Shown here: positions 7,372 through 16,635 of the stretch, piece by piece
Numbering within the stretch: the first letter of the stretch is position 1
How the letters are laid out: each line of letters opens with the position of its first letter
Source of the DNA: Bacillota bacterium
Lineage (GTDB): Bacteria; Bacillota; Clostridia; Christensenellales; Aristaeellaceae
Assembly: GCA_023425025.1 (NCBI GenBank)
Contig: JAFADG010000043.1
Span: 1-64,000, forward strand
Direction of reading: 5' to 3'
Length of the DNA stretch: 64,000 nucleotides
Position numbers and translations under genes: made by a program
The notes under the pieces: model-generated
Told to the model about the DNA's origin: nothing
What the model saw: the letters and a program-made list of their open reading frames with translations, nothing else
Databases searched by the model: none

Positions 7372-9381
7372 TCAATACCCAATCATGGGGATGGACTTTG
7401 GCGGCCTGTTGTAAGGCGGAACCTCGCCGTTCTTTACCTTATACAGTATTTTGGAGGTCTCCAAGGCCGCCCCCATCAGTTCCGGATAGGGCTGCAGGCA
7501 GATATCCACCATGCCGATTTGATAGTTTTCCCCGTCGTACCGGCCCAGGCAGAATTGGTCATTGAACTGGAACCAGTGGGCGCCCACGCCCAGGGGATGG
7601 GCGGCGCATTTTTCCACAAAGAACCGCCACATTACGCCCCGTTCCTCCTGGCTGACGACGCCTTTGAGGCCGGTGGCGGGCAGTCCCCTGTCCAGCGCGC
7701 CGCAGTGGTATTCGCCGATCAAAACCGGCAGGTCCACCCCCGCGTGAAGCACAAAATCCATATCGGCGGTGGGGTCAAAGTCATAGCAGTTGATGGAGAA
7801 GACGTCAAAATATTCCCAGCCGGTCATCATTACGGCATTGTTGGCCTTGGACCAGCGCAGGCCAAGATTCAGGTGGTTTTGATCCACGGCACGGCAGGCC
7901 TGAGCCGGAATGCGTATGTATTCCCGAATCAAATGAACGGAATATTCGGTGATATCTTCCTTGGAACCCGGATACTCCATGGAGCAGCACCCAATGGGAT
8001 GCTCAAGGTCCGCAAAATCCGAAAAGCTTGCGCCCCAAGCGCCACCTAGCGCGCCGATATCCGCATACTTTTCCTTCAGCCAGGTGATCAGCCCGGATTT
8101 GCAATGGGTCTTGGCGGGGTTGTGCAGCACCTCGTCGGCGATAAGAAGGTTTTCCACAAAGTGGAACTCCGGCTCGTTACGCAGAAAGTAGCCTACCAGC
8201 CAGGGGTCATCCTTCCACTCCGCAAGCTTTGCGGCATAAGCTTCGCATTTTTTCCGGTATTCGGGCGAGAGCACATCGGGAAAATCGCGGAAGATCAGGG
8301 TGTCGGTGGCGGGAAAGCCGGGCAGCTCCCGCACATAGGGAAGCTTGGTGTTTCCGTCGTTGACAGCAAGGCCCGGGAAATTCCCCTGGCAGTTGATACC
8401 GCCGGACATCAGCACATGATGGGCGATCTCTTCGCCCTTTTCCCGCCAGCGTTCGCCGTACACCCGTTTTAGGTTCAGGGCGGCAAAGCTGGTCATCTTG
8501 AAACTGTCCGGGGGCATATAAGCGGCCCGGCGGCGGGTGCCCGTCCTGTACAGGTCCTTGTATTCCGGATCGGATTCCTCGGGCAGCCAATCACACAATT
8601 TTTCCAAGTGGTCCACGCGGCAATGATCCCCCAAGGAGGTCAGGCAGGGACCCAAAGAAAAATACTCATACCCCTCCGGGTCCACAAGGTGCCAGCGGCC
8701 GTCCGCCGTTTTTGCGGTGGAGAAAAAGCCGGTGCCTTCCTTTAGTTTTCGGGTTCTGTCGCCGCCCCATTTGTTCCATTCGGGATAGGGGTAGGCAGCC
8801 GGGCCCTCGTTTTTTGAAAAGGCAGCCTTCAGTTCGTCCATGGAATGGATCTTGCCCGGCCAGTCCTTTTGCTTCCATTGGCCGAACGCGTCCACCAGCT
8901 TCACGTCGGGTATGGGGAATTCTTTGGGATATTCATCGGTCAAAACAAAGCTTTCAAACCGCACGCGCACGTCATGAAAGGTTTTCTCGATACCCAGCAC
9001 AAACCGGTCTACCTCAATAACTTCCGTCCGATGGCCGTGGATGACCAGCTTTAATGTGCCTGGGGTGCGGTTGGTGAATATGGAGCCGTTGTCCAGCCAG
9101 TTTAAATCAAAGCATACCAGCGTTTTGAACCTTGGCAGCAGGCCAAAGCGGATGCGGATATTGTCCTTCTCCTCGCCCTTTTTGTAGCAGCGCAGCGTCA
9201 GGGCGGCGGAGTGATCCTCCATGACCTCAATGAACCCGACGATATACCGCTTGTTCGTACCCCTGGCTTCGTTTAAGACAATGCCGCCGCCGGAAGCGTC
9301 CAGCACCGCCTCCAGGGAGCGAGAATTGCTGAAGGTGATCTCGGCGTTTTGGGCAATGGCGTTTGAAAAATCAATTTTCAT
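7372..9381 (-). CDS. GH50-like (beta-agarase-type) glycoside hydrolase
   Basis: A 669-residue enzyme without a signal peptide, so probably cytoplasmic. An N-terminal beta-rich domain (about residues 1-160) precedes a TIM barrel. The likely acid/base is Glu423 in LRNEPEFHF and the nucleophile Glu567 in LIGEYHCGALDRG; the latter matches the GH50 agarase motif around GALDRG. GH50 enzymes cleave beta-galactosidic links in agarose-type glycans, but relatives in gut Clostridia probably act on other beta-galactosides or uronides, so the substrate is open. The ATG at 9381 has AGGAG 8 bases upstream. It is monocistronic or weakly linked to its neighbours. Confidence 0.8.
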   Translation of the reverse strand: MKIDFSNAIAQNAEITFSNSRSLEAVLDASGGGIVLNEARGTNKRYIVGFIEVMEDHSAALTLRCYKKGEEKDNIRIRFGLLPRFKTLVCFDLNWLDNGSIFTNRTPGTLKLVIHGHRTEVIEVDRFVLGIEKTFHDVRVRFESFVLTDEYPKEFPIPDVKLVDAFGQWKQKDWPGKIHSMDELKAAFSKNEGPAAYPYPEWNKWGGDRTRKLKEGTGFFSTAKTADGRWHLVDPEGYEYFSLGPCLTSLGDHCRVDHLEKLCDWLPEESDPEYKDLYRTGTRRRAAYMPPDSFKMTSFAALNLKRVYGERWREKGEEIAHHVLMSGGINCQGNFPGLAVNDGNTKLPYVRELPGFPATDTLIFRDFPDVLSPEYRKKCEAYAAKLAEWKDDPWLVGYFLRNEPEFHFVENLLIADEVLHNPAKTHCKSGLITWLKEKYADIGALGGAWGASFSDFADLEHPIGCCSMEYPGSKEDITEYSVHLIREYIRIPAQACRAVDQNHLNLGLRWSKANNAVMMTGWEYFDVFSINCYDFDPTADMDFVLHAGVDLPVLIGEYHCGALDRGLPATGLKGVVSQEERGVMWRFFVEKCAAHPLGVGAHWFQFNDQFCLGRYDGENYQIGMVDICLQPYPELMGAALETSKILYKVKNGEVPPYNRPPKSIPMIGY

Positions 9382-9771
9382 GGCAATGCTCCTGTCATCT
9401 TCTTTTCTTTCATTGGCATATTGCCGGCAGCAAAGCCGGGGGATGAAGGCCAAGTTCACAAGACTGTTATCTTTATTGTATTCCCTCCTTGGCATAAAGA
9501 CAATCCCTGAGTTTGCTGCCGGCAGCAAAAAGGGCAGGCTGTACCAATGAAAGCCGTTATTTTAAGGCACAAGACCACCCAATTTTCTATATGCAAATTT
9601 ATTTTTGAAAAAGCGGTTTTATCGCGAAAATTGTGTTATACTGATTCAGTTCGCGTATTAGTTTTCAAGTATATCTCTTGGTTTCATGCAACGTCCAGTG
9701 ACTGATTGTAGGGCCATTTGCAACGATGAAGATGAAAGACGGCTGGACAGAAAAATCAGGAGGTATGATCC
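9382..9771. other. Gene-free divergent region between the GH50-like and zinc-ribbon genes
   Basis: About 390 AT-richer bases separate two divergently read genes. An extended -10 box (TGTTATACT, 9634-9642) points towards the zinc-ribbon gene but lacks a good -35. A well-placed AGGAGGT precedes the ATG at 9772. No convincing promoter was found for the minus-strand gene. Confidence 0.45.
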
Positions 9772-10065
9772 ATGTACACCGACAAAACCCTTACTTGCCG
9801 TGATTGCGGCGCCGAATTCGTATTCTCTGGCTCTGAACAGGCATTCTTTGCCGAGAAGGGCTTCACCAACGAGCCGGGCCGCTGCCCTTCCTGCCGGGCC
9901 AACAAGCGCAATGGCGATGGCCGCGGCAGAAGCAATGGCGACCGTCAGATGTATGAAGTAATCTGCGACGGCTGTGGCGCCACCACCCAGGTACCGTTCC
10001 AGCCCCGCGGTGACAGGCCCGTTTACTGCCGCGATTGCTTCGCCAGGCAGAACCCGCGCTATTAA
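9772..10065 (+). CDS. Small double zinc-ribbon protein
   Basis: A 97-residue protein with two Cys4 zinc ribbons: C9/C12 with C38/C41, and C65/C68 with C86/C89. The first (TCRDCGAEFVFSGSEQ) matches the probable zinc-ribbon family often annotated zf-trcl; the second (VICDGCG...VYCRDC) is the CxxC-x17-CxxC ribbon that usually follows it. A Gly/Arg/Asn-rich linker (residues 45-58) joins them and could touch nucleic acid. Function is unknown; such proteins are common in Clostridia and Chloroflexi. It has a strong ribosome site (AGGAGGT) and its own terminator. Confidence 0.85.
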   Translation: MYTDKTLTCRDCGAEFVFSGSEQAFFAEKGFTNEPGRCPSCRANKRNGDGRGRSNGDRQMYEVICDGCGATTQVPFQPRGDRPVYCRDCFARQNPRY

Positions 10066-10105
10066 TCTGAGTAACAGCACTGAGTCTGTCTCAAAGTGAT
10101 AGTAT

Positions 10106-10149
10106 AAAGAAAAATCACGCACCGTTTCGGCGGGGCGTGATTTTTCTTT
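10106..10149 (+). terminator. Strong terminator after the zinc-ribbon gene
   Basis: A perfect 15 bp inverted repeat (AAAGAAAAATCACGC / GCGTGATTTTTCTTT) with a 14-base loop and T-runs on both strands. It can work in either direction. Confidence 0.9.
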
Positions 10150-10191
10150 GTACATGAAGGAAGGAAATATGCGGAACGGGCAGCCATAAAA

Positions 10192-10231
10192 GGAGCTGCC
10201 TCGCCGCGTTTTCACACTTTGAGGCAGCTCC
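10192..10231 (-). terminator. Terminator of the DUF4832-like gene
   Basis: A perfect 11 bp stem (GGAGCTGCCTC / GAGGCAGCTCC). On the minus strand it is followed by TTTTAT. It lies 28 bases after the stop codon of the large secreted protein. Confidence 0.75.
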
Positions 10232-10259
10232 CGGTAAGTTTTGTATCTCAGGCAGGATA

Positions 10260-13200
10260 TTACGGCTTCACCGCAACGGGATACAGGCTGTAGCGCCCGT
10301 TCGCCAAAAGGCCTTCCATCTCCAGATGGATGCCCGGCTTCCCGCTGGGAGGATCCAGGATGGCCACACACAGGGTATAGGCGCCTTCCTTCAAATCCTT
10401 GGGCAAGGTGAGTGTTTCGGTAAAGGCTGTACGGCCCGGCAGCCACTGGGTGATGTCCGCTTCCGATGTCTGCGCGTATACGGTGTTTCCGCTTTCATCA
10501 GCCAGGGAAAGCGCCATGGGCCAGGGGTAGTAGAAGGGGGCCACACCGCGGTTGTTGATCACGATCTCCAACGCGAGCGTTTCGCCTGGTTTGGCTGTAT
10601 CCACCTTTGTGATGCTTTCCACCCGCAGGTGGTAGCCCATGGTGCTGCGCAGGAGGTTGAAGTTCCCGTCCCGCTCATGGGCGTCCGCGTCACTTTCCAG
10701 CACATCGGTGGGAGCGCAGGGGCCGATCAAAGAGGAATGGCTTTGCCGGACCAGGCGCAGCGTGGCGGCGATGGCGTCGTCCCCCGTCCATTTGCGCACG
10801 TTGCCCTCGGCAAATTCGCCGCCGGAATAGCCGTATTTCCAGAACTCCGGCATTTTGGAGGCAGCTACTTCTTCGGCGGTGGCGTGGGGCATGTCGGCGC
10901 AGCCTTGCGTAAAGTAATCACGGAAGGTGTCGGTAGCGCCCACATCGCCGAACATGTCGTTGTACAGGCCCCAGCTGTTTTGCGCCGCGTAGGGGTAGGG
11001 CTTGCGGGCGGCGAGCTTTACATTTTGGAAGGCCTCGGTGTAGGCGGACATGTATACGCCCACCAGTTCGGGGTTCGGGAATTCGCCCGTGCCTTCCGGC
11101 CAGGTGTGCATTTCCGCCCAGTGGCCCAGGCTGCCCACCTGCACAAAAGCCAGGATGGAGGGATCATCAAACCTTTCGCCCAGGGCCGCGATGGCCTTTT
11201 GGTGATAACCGATCAAAAGCTGGCTTTCGTAATTGGGCGAGAAGCCTCCGCCGCCCAGGGCTTGCGGCTCGTAGTAGAAGGTCCCGGCACCCTTGCCATT
11301 GTGGTTTTCGGCCGCAAGCTCGTCATACAGCCATTGCGGGATATCCATGCGGTGCTCGCCGCCGTTATCAATCACGTCGTCCATCACAAAGCGCAGGATG
11401 ACCCGCTTGCCCAGCGACTTCCAGTAGGAAAGATGGTAAGTCCTCTCCAGCGCCTCAAAATCATACCCGCCCTTTTGCGGTTCAAACTCCGCCCACTTTA
11501 CATCCATGTACACGGTGGAGAAGGGCTGGACGATTTTTTCATCAGGGTCCACGCTGGCCCAGGCCATCCAGCCCAGGTAGGGGTTCTCCCGAAGGGTATA
11601 ATCGGCCTTGGGGAAATAGGCGATTTCCGGCATGGTCATGGTAAAGCTTTCCGTGATCTCCATCATACCCTCCTTGGGCAGCACCGTTTCGTTCCCCTTT
11701 AGCCAAAGGGCCGCGGCCAGCGTTTGAGGATTGCCCAAATCAGAAAGAGCGATTTGCAGATGAAGGTGATCCGCGTATACAGCTGCCTTTAGCGGAATGC
11801 CCGTCTCCGACAGGGTTTCCTCTGCCGTGACAACATACAGGCGGCTTTCCTTGACCACATGGGAGACCTTTTCGTATCCTTCATACGCAAAGCCCTGTCC
11901 GCCGGCCGACAAATACGCCGTATTCCGGCCATCCAGGTTTTCGCCCAGGCCCATCAGATACAGCATATCCTGGCTCCTTGCGGCGTACAGATTCTGGCTT
12001 GCCGCAGTTGTTTTGGGCACGATCTTGTTGGCCACGCCGTCCCAGTCGGTAAAGCTGTCATCGGTGAGGCTCAAACCATCCACCGTGGTGCGGTACTTGG
12101 GCACAGGCGCAAGGCCGCTGTCCGCGCCGCCGGCTGCGGGTGCGCTGCCTTGAGTAGTCCCTTCCTGCATATCGGTGATCCGGTCCACGGCCGCATACAG
12201 GTCGTCGGAGACCTCCGGCAGGTTGGCGCGCAAAAGCGACATGGGGATTGCGTATTCCACCAGATACACACCATCGCCCTGGTCCTTGACAATCTTCTTG
12301 ATGCCTTCCGGGGCGCGGTAGTTGCAGCTGAACCATTCGTTGCTGGGCTGCTCGAAAATGAACAACTCCAGGTTCATGGAGTGCCAGTCCTGCACCAGCA
12401 CATCGATGCCGCTGTGGGCGGGGTAGCCGGGATGGTTGAAGCCGTTGTCCTTGTTGCGGTCGGCGTCAATGAGGATGTTCAGGGAAAACGCCGTGTCGCT
12501 GTTGGGGTCCGTGATGCCGCTGATATAGGTCAGCACATACAGCGCGTCCGCCGTTTGCGCGGCATACACATCGCCCACTACGCCGTCGCCGGGCGCAAGC
12601 GGTGCGATGTCGCCCCAGTCGCCCCGGCTGCCGTCGGCCTTGATGGCCGGGGAGAAGAGCCGCTCGGGGGAGGTGACAGTAAGAAGCCCCGCGCCGCTAT
12701 CGGGCAAGCGGCTTTCCGGGCCGTCGGCGATGCCGATGGAGAAGGTCTTGGCGGAGGGATGCAAAAGCGCCCCCAGCACAAAGCCCTCCACACCCTTTTC
12801 CGTTTTGCGCAGCTTGATCTTACGGCCTGTATCGGCGTACTGCTGCCCATCCCACTTGTACAGCACGCCTTTGGAGTCGATCTTGTGCTGTGGTTTCGCG
12901 CCGGGGAAAAGGCCGGCAAGTTCGGGGCCTTTTTCAATTTCGTTTTCCATGTAGATTTCAAAATCATCGGAAAGGTTTTGTGCCGCGGCATGGAAAAACA
13001 CCTTGTTGCCGTCGGTCAGGGCTTTCAAAACCTGCAAATTGGGCAGGGGCGTCATGAGCGTATGGGGTACGGCGTACCATTGCCCAAGCGCCCCGTCAAA
13101 GATGTCCGGGGTGATGGGGGTATTGGGATCCTGGGCCTCCACCTCAATCAGCAGCGGAAGCTCCGCCTTTCTGATTTGGCTTACTACCTTTAAACATACT

Positions 13201-14015
13201 TTATAGCTGCCGGGAGCCAAAGGCGTTGAACCAACCTTCAACTGATTTCCATCCAGTACAAACAAGCCGTTGTCCCGGCCCTTGTTCACATCGGCCTGGA
13301 AGGAAAAATCATAGGTCACACCGTCGCCGCCGGCCGCGGTAAGGATACCCGCCGTGCCGCCGGGCATGGCGTTTTGCGACAGCGCCCGCAAAGGCGCGTT
13401 CAGGGTGATGCCCATATCGCGCAGGGGCTCGGTAATGGGTGCGCCGATCACCTTTTCAAAGTACGGCACTTCGATAAAATCTTCGCCGATGGCCGGTGCA
13501 TAGCCGATGGGCTGCCAGTCGCTGTTCATGGCCCACACCGCCATGCGAATGGTTTTGGGGTTGCCAAGGCTTTCAAGGGGAATGGTCACTTCCGCGGTGG
13601 TATTGTCCTTGGAGATGCCTTTTTGGGCGGGATAGGTATCCGTATTCCATTCCCAGCTTGCGCCGTCGCCGCCGTATACCCCGGCGCTCCAGGTCTCAAT
13701 CAAAAAATCGGCGCCGGCTTTGGGGTGGCGGCCATCCCCCTGGTAGCCGGTGGACGGATCGTTATCGATATCCAGCAGCACGTCATAGACGCTGATATTG
13801 GTGTTGTCAGGGGCCTGGAAGGCGATGCACAAATCGGTATCGGTTACAAAGGCATAGAGGATGCCGATCTTGTCTTCGCCGGAGCAAAGGCTGTAGATAC
13901 CGGCCCAGTCGGCAAGGTCGCCGTCCGCCGTGATCACCGGGGCTTCCGCCGCCAGAGCGTGGCCGAACAAAAGCATCATGGCAAGGAGCAGGGGTACAAG
14001 AAGACGCTTTTTCAT
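10260..14015 (-). CDS. Very large secreted DUF4832-like glycosidase with repeated beta-sandwich modules
   Basis: A 1251-residue exported protein with a signal peptide (MKKRLLVPLLLAMMLLFGHALA). At least two, probably three, related modules follow, each opening with a D-x-x-DW motif: ADGDLADWAGI near residue 31, ADGSRGDWGDI near residue 500 and DDSFTDWDGV further on. These look like DOMON/CBM9-type carbohydrate-binding sandwiches. The last 450 or so residues are a TIM-barrel-like domain (NPYLGWMAWASVDP, YMDVKWAEFEP, RFVMDD, QVGSLGHWAEMH) of the DUF4874/DUF4832 type, ending in a small beta domain. The true start is the ATG at 14015 (GGAGG 5 bases upstream); upstream codons come from a repeat. 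It follows the SBP gene of the transporter and probably acts on the same glycan outside the cell. Confidence 0.8.
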   Translation of the reverse strand: MKKRLLVPLLLAMMLLFGHALAAEAPVITADGDLADWAGIYSLCSGEDKIGILYAFVTDTDLCIAFQAPDNTNISVYDVLLDIDNDPSTGYQGDGRHPKAGADFLIETWSAGVYGGDGASWEWNTDTYPAQKGISKDNTTAEVTIPLESLGNPKTIRMAVWAMNSDWQPIGYAPAIGEDFIEVPYFEKVIGAPITEPLRDMGITLNAPLRALSQNAMPGGTAGILTAAGGDGVTYDFSFQADVNKGRDNGLFVLDGNQLKVGSTPLAPGSYKVCLKVVSQIRKAELPLLIEVEAQDPNTPITPDIFDGALGQWYAVPHTLMTPLPNLQVLKALTDGNKVFFHAAAQNLSDDFEIYMENEIEKGPELAGLFPGAKPQHKIDSKGVLYKWDGQQYADTGRKIKLRKTEKGVEGFVLGALLHPSAKTFSIGIADGPESRLPDSGAGLLTVTSPERLFSPAIKADGSRGDWGDIAPLAPGDGVVGDVYAAQTADALYVLTYISGITDPNSDTAFSLNILIDADRNKDNGFNHPGYPAHSGIDVLVQDWHSMNLELFIFEQPSNEWFSCNYRAPEGIKKIVKDQGDGVYLVEYAIPMSLLRANLPEVSDDLYAAVDRITDMQEGTTQGSAPAAGGADSGLAPVPKYRTTVDGLSLTDDSFTDWDGVANKIVPKTTAASQNLYAARSQDMLYLMGLGENLDGRNTAYLSAGGQGFAYEGYEKVSHVVKESRLYVVTAEETLSETGIPLKAAVYADHLHLQIALSDLGNPQTLAAALWLKGNETVLPKEGMMEITESFTMTMPEIAYFPKADYTLRENPYLGWMAWASVDPDEKIVQPFSTVYMDVKWAEFEPQKGGYDFEALERTYHLSYWKSLGKRVILRFVMDDVIDNGGEHRMDIPQWLYDELAAENHNGKGAGTFYYEPQALGGGGFSPNYESQLLIGYHQKAIAALGERFDDPSILAFVQVGSLGHWAEMHTWPEGTGEFPNPELVGVYMSAYTEAFQNVKLAARKPYPYAAQNSWGLYNDMFGDVGATDTFRDYFTQGCADMPHATAEEVAASKMPEFWKYGYSGGEFAEGNVRKWTGDDAIAATLRLVRQSHSSLIGPCAPTDVLESDADAHERDGNFNLLRSTMGYHLRVESITKVDTAKPGETLALEIVINNRGVAPFYYPWPMALSLADESGNTVYAQTSEADITQWLPGRTAFTETLTLPKDLKEGAYTLCVAILDPPSGKPGIHLEMEGLLANGRYSLYPVAVKP

Positions 14016-14088
14016 GGGGGCCTCCTTACAGATAGAAAGAGGGCTGCCGCAATGGTGAGCATTTTGTATGCGATTGCTTAAGGAGAAG

Positions 14089-14156
14089 GATTTCGCGTCT
14101 TCGGACGCGACCAAAGGGCTTTCCGATCGCCCTTTGGAAACCTTCGGACGCCATCC
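14089..14156 (+). repeat. UUCG-hairpin repeat, intact copy
   Basis: Its 60-base core is identical to 5279-5338 and carries the same two hairpins. It lies in the 195-base gap between the SBP gene (14211-15671) and the DUF4832-like gene, again inside a minus-strand gene series. Confidence 0.85.
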
Positions 14157-14210
14157 CCATAAGCAAGAATACAATCATGCGGCTATTACGACAGCCCAAT
14201 GGGTTATTTG

Positions 14211-15671
14211 TTACTTCTGCGTAGCTTTGAACTCTTCCAGCTGCTTGTTGATTTCGGCAATGTACTGGTCAATGCCGGCGGCCTTCAGTTCCTCGATGGC
14301 GGCGGGATACTCGGTCTCAAAGTCCACAAAGCCGTAGAGGATGGGGGCCAGCTTCTGGCCGAACACCTGGTTGCAGGCGGTTTCGACATCCACCACATTG
14401 GCGTTGTTGAACTTGAAGCCCAGCATGCCGGAAGCCTTGGCATCCTTGTCCCAGCTCAAGTAGGTGTCGATGTACTCCTGAGAGGTGCTTTCCGGGAACA
14501 CCTGGTAGTTCACATTGCGGAACATCCACTCATAGAGGTAGCCTTCGCCCTTGGCGGCATCGCTCAGGGGGATCAGACGGCCGCTTTCGCTGATGTCATA
14601 ATCCACGCCCTTAACGCCGTACAGGCAGAACAGGTAGTTTTCCTGGGAGGAATACAGCCAGTTCAGGAATTTCACTGCGCCGGCGGGGTTCTGGGCGGAG
14701 TAGGGCACGCAGATCACTTCACCGCCGGTGGCGTTGATGTAGCGGGGCTTTTCGGGGGCCAGCAGGTAGGATTCCAGGGTCGCGTCGGGATCATTGGCCT
14801 TCACGGCGCCAATGATTTCATTGGCCTTGCCCAGGGAGCCTTCGCCCCACAGGTACAGGCCGCTCTGGATGCGGCTGGTCCGCTCGTTGTACTTGATGGT
14901 CAGGTCATCGCTGTACAGGCCTTCCAGGTACATATCCCGGTTAAACTTTGCGACCTCCTGGAAGGCTTCGGTCTGGGCGTAGGAATAGGCCTTTTGCGTT
15001 TCTTCACCGAATACGGCCAGCTCCGCAAAGCCGACCCAGAAGTACTGCTCATCGGCAAAGTAACGGGTCAGGGGCTTGAAAATGGGGTCCGCGGGGCCCT
15101 TGTACTGGGGGAGCTGTTCAGCCACCAGGGTGGCGTACTGCTTTAAATCTTCGGGGGTCTTGACTTCCGTCATGCCCACCGCTTCCAGCAGGTCCTGGCG
15201 CAGGCACACGAACTGGTACATGCCGGAAGAGGGGGCGTAGGCGGAGGGAATGCCGTAGAGCACGCCGTTCACCTTGCCGCCGGCCAGCTGGGAGTCGGGC
15301 AGGACCTTCTTCATATCCTGGCCGTACTGGGCAAGCAGTTCATCCAAGGGCTGGGCCTGCTTTTTGTTGACCATGGAAGCCAGGTCCGGCAGGCCGTCCC
15401 AATACAGGTCGATGGGGCGCTGGGCGGCCAGCATGATATCCTTCTGCTCCCAGTACTGATCCCAGGGCAGGAAGGTGAATTCCACTTCCATGTTCAGATC
15501 GGCCTTTACCTTTTGGGCAAAGGGGCCCTGCAAAAAGGCCGTCATGGCATCCGATTCGGTGCCGGGGTAGAGAATGCTGAGTTTTTCCGTGGCGGCAGCG
15601 CCGGCCGGCAGGACTAAGCACAGGGAAAGCACCATGACCAGCACGAGGAGCAGGGAGATACGCCTTTTCAT
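14211..15671 (-). CDS. Oligosaccharide ABC transporter solute-binding protein (LplA-like)
   Basis: A 486-residue family 1 solute-binding protein with a Sec signal (MKRRISLLLVLVMVLSLCLV, cleavage near GAAA). It lacks the usual lipobox cysteine at the cleavage site, so its anchoring is unclear. The C-terminal part (WLYSSQENYLFCLYGVKGVDY, then FKFNNANVVDVE) matches LplA/DUF3502 proteins. It binds a sugar oligomer for the two permeases encoded just upstream. No ATPase gene is present, as usual for this class, which shares a general MsmX-type ATPase. It is the last gene of the 15727-22181 operon, 55 bases after the second permease. Confidence 0.88.
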   Translation of the reverse strand: MKRRISLLLVLVMVLSLCLVLPAGAAATEKLSILYPGTESDAMTAFLQGPFAQKVKADLNMEVEFTFLPWDQYWEQKDIMLAAQRPIDLYWDGLPDLASMVNKKQAQPLDELLAQYGQDMKKVLPDSQLAGGKVNGVLYGIPSAYAPSSGMYQFVCLRQDLLEAVGMTEVKTPEDLKQYATLVAEQLPQYKGPADPIFKPLTRYFADEQYFWVGFAELAVFGEETQKAYSYAQTEAFQEVAKFNRDMYLEGLYSDDLTIKYNERTSRIQSGLYLWGEGSLGKANEIIGAVKANDPDATLESYLLAPEKPRYINATGGEVICVPYSAQNPAGAVKFLNWLYSSQENYLFCLYGVKGVDYDISESGRLIPLSDAAKGEGYLYEWMFRNVNYQVFPESTSQEYIDTYLSWDKDAKASGMLGFKFNNANVVDVETACNQVFGQKLAPILYGFVDFETEYPAAIEELKAAGIDQYIAEINKQLEEFKATQK

Positions 15672-15726
15672 GGGAAGACCTCCTTATCAAATATCACACA
15701 CCGCATCCGCGGTGAGGGTTACGGGT

Positions 15727-16635
15727 TTATTCCTTGACCGCGCCCATCATGATCCCCTGCACAAAATACCGCTGGATGAAGGGGTACAGGAAGATGATAG
15801 GGCCGATGGTGATGAGGGTCACCGCCATCTTCACCGTTTCGGAAGGAAGCTTGATCATCGCGGCCGCGCCGCTGGGAATGCGGCCGGAAGAGACCGCGTT
15901 GACGTTGGAAATGATGGTGTACAGGTAGTATTGGAGGGGGAACAGCTCCTTCTTTTTGATAAAGATCAATGCGTTCCACCAGTCGTTCCAGTAGCACAGG
16001 GCATACATCAGCCCCACGGTGAGCAGCGCCGTCTTGCTGATGGGCAACGCGATGCGAAAGTAGATGGAGAACTGCCCGGCGCCGTCGATCTTGGCCGCGT
16101 CGTACAGCGCCTCGGACACATCCATGAAGTAGGTGCGCATCAGGAAAATGTTCCATACGCTGACCATGGAGGGCAAAATCAGAGCCAGCAGGCTGTTCTC
16201 CATATGGTAGTAGTTGACGCATACCACATACCAGGGTACAAGGCCTGCCGAGAAAATGATGGTGAAGTTGCAGAAGAAGGCGATCACATTGCGGTAGCGC
16301 AGCTCTTTCAGGGACAGGGCGTAGGCGATCATGCTGGTGACCAGCATGGCCCCCAGGGTGCCAACGACAGTGACAAGGATCGTGATGCCGTAGGAACCCA
16401 ATATACGGCTGCCGCTGTGGGCAAACAGATACGTATACGTATCCGCCGTGAAGGCCTTGGGGATCAGGCGGAAACCATCCTTGGCGATCAGGTTTTCACC
16501 GGTGAAGGATACGCTGACGGTCAAAAGCAGCGGATACAGGCATGCGACGGCGAACAGGCCGATCAGCCCATAGGCAAACACCTTGACCGCTTTGTCGGAG
16601 GAGGACTTGCGGATTTTTGCATGCGTTGCCTGCAT
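15727..16635 (-). CDS. Carbohydrate ABC transporter permease (LplC-like)
   Basis: A 302-residue inner-membrane permease of the MalG/LplC class with six predicted helices. The EAA-type coupling loop reads EALYDAAKIDGAGQFSIYFRI. The C-terminus FVQGIMMGAVKE is typical of LplC relatives. The start overlaps the stop of the preceding permease (TGATG), indicating translational coupling. Confidence 0.9.
   Translation of the reverse strand: MQATHAKIRKSSSDKAVKVFAYGLIGLFAVACLYPLLLTVSVSFTGENLIAKDGFRLIPKAFTADTYTYLFAHSGSRILGSYGITILVTVVGTLGAMLVTSMIAYALSLKELRYRNVIAFFCNFTIIFSAGLVPWYVVCVNYYHMENSLLALILPSMVSVWNIFLMRTYFMDVSEALYDAAKIDGAGQFSIYFRIALPISKTALLTVGLMYALCYWNDWWNALIFIKKKELFPLQYYLYTIISNVNAVSSGRIPSGAAAMIKLPSETVKMAVTLITIGPIIFLYPFIQRYFVQGIMMGAVKE

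Noticed and set aside
10326..13193. Two plus-strand open frames of about 450 codons within the DUF4832-like gene
   Set aside because: They mirror the minus-strand gene, have Arg/Gly/His-rich composition and no start signals.
14016..14174. N-terminal extension of the DUF4832-like protein (residues reading WRPKVSKGRSESP)
   Set aside because: The extension is a translation of the UUCG-hairpin repeat; the same peptide appears upstream of larE. The true start has a signal peptide and a GGAGG site.
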